DNA from: an uncultured Hyphomonadaceae bacterium
Lineage (GTDB): Bacteria; Pseudomonadota; Alphaproteobacteria; Caulobacterales; Hyphomonadaceae
Assembly (NCBI GenBank): GCA_938049795.1
Contig: CALLCD010000139.1
Location: 1 to 35,129 of the forward strand
Reading direction: 5' to 3'
Length of the DNA: 35,129 nt
This document shows, piece after piece, positions 32,568-35,129 of the stretch (position 1 is its first letter; the number at the start of each line of letters is the position of its first letter). The translations under genes and the position numbers were made by a program. The notes under the pieces are model-generated. The model was not told the DNA's origin and made no database searches. It was given only the letters and a program-made list of their open reading frames with translations.

Positions 32568-33344
32568 ATGGCTGATGGTGCAAAAGCAATCGATGTAAAG
32601 GCGTCTGTCAGCGAGGCCGAATGGCAAGCGCGGGTCGATCTGGCTGCCCTGTACCGCTTAACGGCGCTACATGGTTGGGATGATATGATTTTTACGCATA
32701 TTTCGATGCGCGTGCCGGGGCCTGATCACCACTTTCTGATCAATCCTTATGGCTGGTTTTTCGAGGAGATGACGGCGTCCTCGCTGGTTAAGGTCGACCT
32801 TGAGGGCAATGTGGTTAGCGAAACCGATGCGATGGTCAATCCGGCGGGCTTTACGATCCATTCTGCTGTGCATATGGCGCGGGAAGACGCTGTGTGTGTG
32901 ATGCATGTCCATACCGATGATGGCGTGGCCGTTTCGGCGCAAAAACACGGGCTTTTGCCGATCAGTCAGACGGGTATGATCGCCATGTCTGATGTGGCTT
33001 ATCATGATTATGAGGGCGTGGCGCTCGACCATGATGAGCGTGAGCGGATTGTTGCGGATATGGGCGATAAGTCGCTGTTAATATTGCGGAATCACGGGAC
33101 GCTGACGTGTGGGTCTTCGGCGGGGCAGACCTTTATGCGCATGTTCTTTTTAGAGCGGGCCTGCGCGATGCAGGTGCGGGCTTTGTCGGCGGGGCGGGAG
33201 AACCTGATTGAATGCGGGCCGGACGTTCAGGACGTGGTCAAAAACCAGTCGAATCCGGCGGGGATGAAAGTGCTGGCGGACATGTTGGCTTGGCCGGGCC
33301 TGTTGCGGCGGCTCGATCGGCAATTGCCCGGCTATGACAGCTAG
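32568..33344 (+). CDS. Class II aldolase/adducin-family protein
   Basis: This 258-residue metal-dependent aldolase-fold protein has zinc-binding His113 and His115 in VMHVHTDDGV and a third His in LRNHGTLTC. IFTHISMRVPG is the N-terminal element of the family. Family members act on phosphorylated sugars or, as adducin-like proteins, may not be enzymes. The substrate is not known. The ATG has GGAGAG upstream. The gene is preceded by 183 bases with no clear signal. Confidence 0.88.
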   Translation: MADGAKAIDVKASVSEAEWQARVDLAALYRLTALHGWDDMIFTHISMRVPGPDHHFLINPYGWFFEEMTASSLVKVDLEGNVVSETDAMVNPAGFTIHSAVHMAREDAVCVMHVHTDDGVAVSAQKHGLLPISQTGMIAMSDVAYHDYEGVALDHDERERIVADMGDKSLLILRNHGTLTCGSSAGQTFMRMFFLERACAMQVRALSAGRENLIECGPDVQDVVKNQSNPAGMKVLADMLAWPGLLRRLDRQLPGYDS

Positions 33345-33393
33345 ATAGCGCGATTTCGGGGGGAAATGGCATAATTACAAAGGGTTGGCTGGT

Positions 33394-34101
33394 ATGAAGG
33401 CGCGCGTCCTTATGGTGGGCGGGGTGCTTGGGCTGTCCCCATTGGCCGCTGGCAAGGCGTGGGCAGGACCGTGGGGACAAGGTGAGGGACACGTCTATGC
33501 AGAGATGGCTGTGCTCGGCCAGCGCATTGACGGGACCGGTGCCGTGCGCGGCGAGCTTTATGCCGAATATGGTGTAACCGACACTTGGACCGTAATTGGT
33601 CAGCTTGAAGGTGTCCGGTTTCCGCAATTGTCGGGGCAGGACCAATATGCCTATCGGGCGACAGTTCGGCGTCAAATCTGGCAAAAAGGGCGATTTACGG
33701 CCGCTTTTGAGGGCGGTGTGGTCGGTGGTGAGGCGATTGGCGGCACAATTGGCGGCTGTGACAGCGTGGGCGGAGAGGCGCGGATTTCGGTGGGCGCGAC
33801 GGGGCGTACGAGGCGTCGAGAGCGGGCCTGGTTTGGCTTTGCGGACGCAATTGTTCGCGAGCATGGCAATTGTCGCCGGCAAAGACTTGAGGTGGGCTAT
33901 GGGCAGGAAATTGTGCCCAAATGGTGGAGCGTGAACAAGGTTTACCTCGAAACGGGCACGGGCGATGCGCGCTCAATCAAGCTGGATTCGAAGATTTCAC
34001 ACGTTTTTGGACGCAATGAGCTGGGTCTTGGCTATCGGCAAGAGGTGTCGGGCCGGTTTCGTGAGGTTGGCATTGTGGTCAGCCTTGTCAGGCGGTTTTA
34101 G
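33394..34101 (+). CDS. Outer-membrane beta-barrel protein, unknown function
   Basis: This 235-residue protein starts at ATG 33394 with AAAGGG upstream; the TTG nine bases earlier is too close to that site. It has a signal peptide (about 1-24, AAGKAWAGP). The rest alternates in beta-strand fashion (ELYAEYGVTDTWTVIGQLEG, AYRATVRRQIW, RFTAAFEGGV) and ends in VVSLVRRF, a C-terminal Phe signal for outer-membrane assembly. One pair of Cys lies in GGCDSV and HGNCRR. I do not recognise a family. It converges on the cytochrome gene, which ends 7 bases away. Confidence 0.72.
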   Translation: MKARVLMVGGVLGLSPLAAGKAWAGPWGQGEGHVYAEMAVLGQRIDGTGAVRGELYAEYGVTDTWTVIGQLEGVRFPQLSGQDQYAYRATVRRQIWQKGRFTAAFEGGVVGGEAIGGTIGGCDSVGGEARISVGATGRTRRRERAWFGFADAIVREHGNCRRQRLEVGYGQEIVPKWWSVNKVYLETGTGDARSIKLDSKISHVFGRNELGLGYRQEVSGRFREVGIVVSLVRRF

Positions 34102-34107
34102 GCCGTT

Positions 34108-34677
34108 TTACTCGGCCGCTTCCCAGCCTGTTTCGACCATGAGATAGGCAATAACGGCCTGCCGGTCGGTCGGTTTGCGCACGCCCTGGAAGGCCATCCG
34201 GTTGCCCGGGAGGAAATTCCGGGGGCTTTCGAGCCACTGGTCTAGCTGTTCCGGTGTCCAGATAAAGTCCGCATTTTCAACGGCTTCGGAGTAGTTGAAG
34301 CCCTCGGTGCTGCCGATCTGGCGGCCGAAGATTTTGTAGAGGTTCGGGCCGATTGTGTTCGGGCCGCCTTCTGCGACGGTGTGGCAGGTTGAGCAGAGCT
34401 TGAAGACGCGTTTGCCGGTGGCGTAGCTGGCCTCGCTATAGGGGGCGGGTAAGGCGGCGAATTCGGAGGAGGGTTCGGCGGCGGCGGGGGTTGGCGCGGG
34501 GGTGCCTTCCGAGCGGGTGGCCTCTTCTATGGCTGATGCGGTGCTTGAGGATTCGGGCGCAGTCGCTTGTGTTTGAACGGTTTTTCCAGAATTTTCATCG
34601 CCCGATTGCGGTGCGCCGCAGCCCGCGAGAATGAGGCCGAGGGCGAGAAAAGCGGAGTGAAAACGGGGCTGAGCCAT
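34108..34677 (-). CDS. Lipid-anchored class I cytochrome c
   Basis: This 189-residue protein starts at ATG 34677, with GAGGAAAA upstream. The signal ends in a lipobox LAGC (Cys20), so it should be anchored to the periplasmic face by lipid. A low-complexity Ala/Pro/Ser/Thr linker covers about residues 40-75. The heme-binding CSTCH is at 95-99 and Met161 (GNRMAFQG) is the axial ligand. The fold resembles mitochondrial-type cytochrome c (TIGPNLYKIFGRQIG). It could carry electrons to the aa3 oxidase, but this is inferred. The ORF reads back to 34737, but that extension lacks a ribosome site. Confidence 0.9.
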   Translation of the reverse strand: MAQPRFHSAFLALGLILAGCGAPQSGDENSGKTVQTQATAPESSSTASAIEEATRSEGTPAPTPAAAEPSSEFAALPAPYSEASYATGKRVFKLCSTCHTVAEGGPNTIGPNLYKIFGRQIGSTEGFNYSEAVENADFIWTPEQLDQWLESPRNFLPGNRMAFQGVRKPTDRQAVIAYLMVETGWEAAE

Positions 34678-34989
34678 GATATTTTCCTCAATTTGGGACT
34701 GTGCGCCCTTATAGCGATGTTTCGAGGCGGGCTGCAAGCTGGGTCAGTGTCGCATTTGGCAGCTTCATGGGGGCAAAATAGAGTCTATTCAGACGATGAA
34801 AAGTCTATTAACGGCTTTACTCGATACGTGAAGATCTGACGTTAAGCTCCCGATTTTTAACGGAAAAACGCTAAAATCGAAGTCTGTAAATGCTTCTACA
34901 GCGCCGATAAAATTTGCAGGCACCAAGAAGCGGAAAATTAACCATACTTCATTAGACTGATTCCATAAATACAAAAAATGGGTGATGAA
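34678..34989. promoter_or_regulatory. Divergent region between cytochrome c and right-edge gene
   Basis: This 312-base, AT-rich gap must drive the cytochrome gene leftwards and the right-edge gene rightwards. It contains the direct repeat AGTCTATT (34782-34789 and 34802-34809, 20 bases apart) and a near copy in inverted orientation (ATTAGACT, 34951-34958). No full promoter can be set by eye, and there is no small gene with a ribosome site. Confidence 0.4.
34782..34809. repeat. Direct repeat AGTCTATT, two copies
   Basis: Two identical 8-base units start 20 bases apart, close to two turns of the helix, so a protein could bind both on one face. A near copy in inverted orientation lies at 34951-34958. 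It may be an operator or chance. Confidence 0.3.
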
Positions 34990-35129
34990 ATGAAACGGGT
35001 AATCCTTGGTATGACGGCAATAGTCGCGACCATCTCTACCCCTGCCTTTGCCGGGCCAGAAGATGCAAATCTCTGGGTTGGATTGGAAGACAGCAGGGAC
35101 GGCGTCCTTTTGGACGAAAAAACAGGCGA
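34990..35129 (+). CDS. Secreted protein, N-terminal part (runs off the right edge)
   Basis: ATG 34990 opens a frame that stays open to the end of the window (46 codons). Residues 1-22 are a signal peptide (MKRVILGMTAIVA..., cleavage near PAFA). The mature start PEDANLWVGLEDSRDGV is acidic. GGGTGATG precedes the ATG, and another ATG at 34985 is followed at once by a stop. The family cannot be recognised from this fragment. Confidence 0.65.
   Translation, partial: MKRVILGMTAIVATISTPAFAGPEDANLWVGLEDSRDGVLLDEKTG

Noticed and set aside
34101..34117. GGCCG/CGGCC hairpin between the outer-membrane protein and cytochrome genes
   Set aside because: The stem is only 5 bp, lies partly inside coding sequence and is not followed by a T-run on either strand.
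34842..34862. TTAA...TTAAC pair resembling a CtrA site in the cytochrome upstream region
   Set aside because: The spacing between the half sites is about 11 bases, not the 7 of a CtrA site.
1..35129. Mobile elements, CRISPR arrays, tRNA or rRNA genes
   Set aside because: No transposase, integrase, regular spaced repeats, clover-leaf tRNA or rRNA signature was seen on either strand.

Overview
The window is a stretch of ordinary chromosome from an alphaproteobacterium. The main evidence is the aa3-type cytochrome oxidase cluster in the order ctaC, ctaD, ctaB, a small CoxF-like gene, ctaG, ctaE and a SURF1-like gene, with thrC downstream and tldD upstream. A plant-type glutamate-cysteine ligase next to rsmE, a DUF2336 protein and a class III CoA-transferase fit as well. 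I would guess a marine Hyphomonadaceae, Maricaulaceae or Parvularculaceae-like genus, but nothing in the sequence proves the genus. I see no phage, insertion sequence, integron, CRISPR array, tRNA or rRNA.

Layout. (1) Positions 1-4.9 kb form an envelope and extracytoplasmic-signalling region. It holds the start of an autotransporter-like adhesin (runs off the left edge), a subtilisin-like (S8) lipoprotein protease, a porin-like outer-membrane barrel, a membrane-spanning anti-sigma factor and, convergent to it, an ECF sigma factor. (2) Positions 5.0-11.1 kb form a tightly packed minus-strand chain: GST, ubiA, PI-PLC-like lipoprotein, metallophosphatase, fatty-acid desaturase, FrnE-type DsbA oxidoreductase and TauD-type dioxygenase. 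Several start/stop codons overlap as ATGA. (3) Positions 11.2-15.4 kb on the plus strand hold rsmE, gshA and a POT-family peptide transporter, ending in a strong terminator. (4) tldD and a secreted TPR protein lie on the minus strand (15.5-17.5 kb). (5) Positions 17.7-26.9 kb hold the oxidase cluster followed by thrC, a GNAT acetyltransferase and a c-di-GMP phosphodiesterase (EAL) protein, the last three coupled by very short spacings or overlaps. (6) Positions 26.9-35.1 kb hold single genes: CoA-transferase, DUF2336 protein, a degenerate EAL protein, a NUDIX hydrolase, an HPt protein, NAD kinase, a class II aldolase, an outer-membrane protein, a lipid-anchored cytochrome c, and the first 140 bases of a secreted protein at the right edge.

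The best candidate for something undescribed is the 0.9-4.8 kb module. The periplasmic tail of the anti-sigma factor looks, by eye, like a subtilisin propeptide/I9-type inhibitor fold, and an S8 lipoprotein protease is encoded nearby. This suggests that a subtilase could sense or clip its own inhibitor domain to release the ECF sigma factor. That is inference from fold pattern and gene order only. A second point of interest is the group of signalling proteins between 25.8 and 31.6 kb: one intact EAL, one EAL that has lost catalytic residues, a DUF2336 protein and a lone HPt protein.
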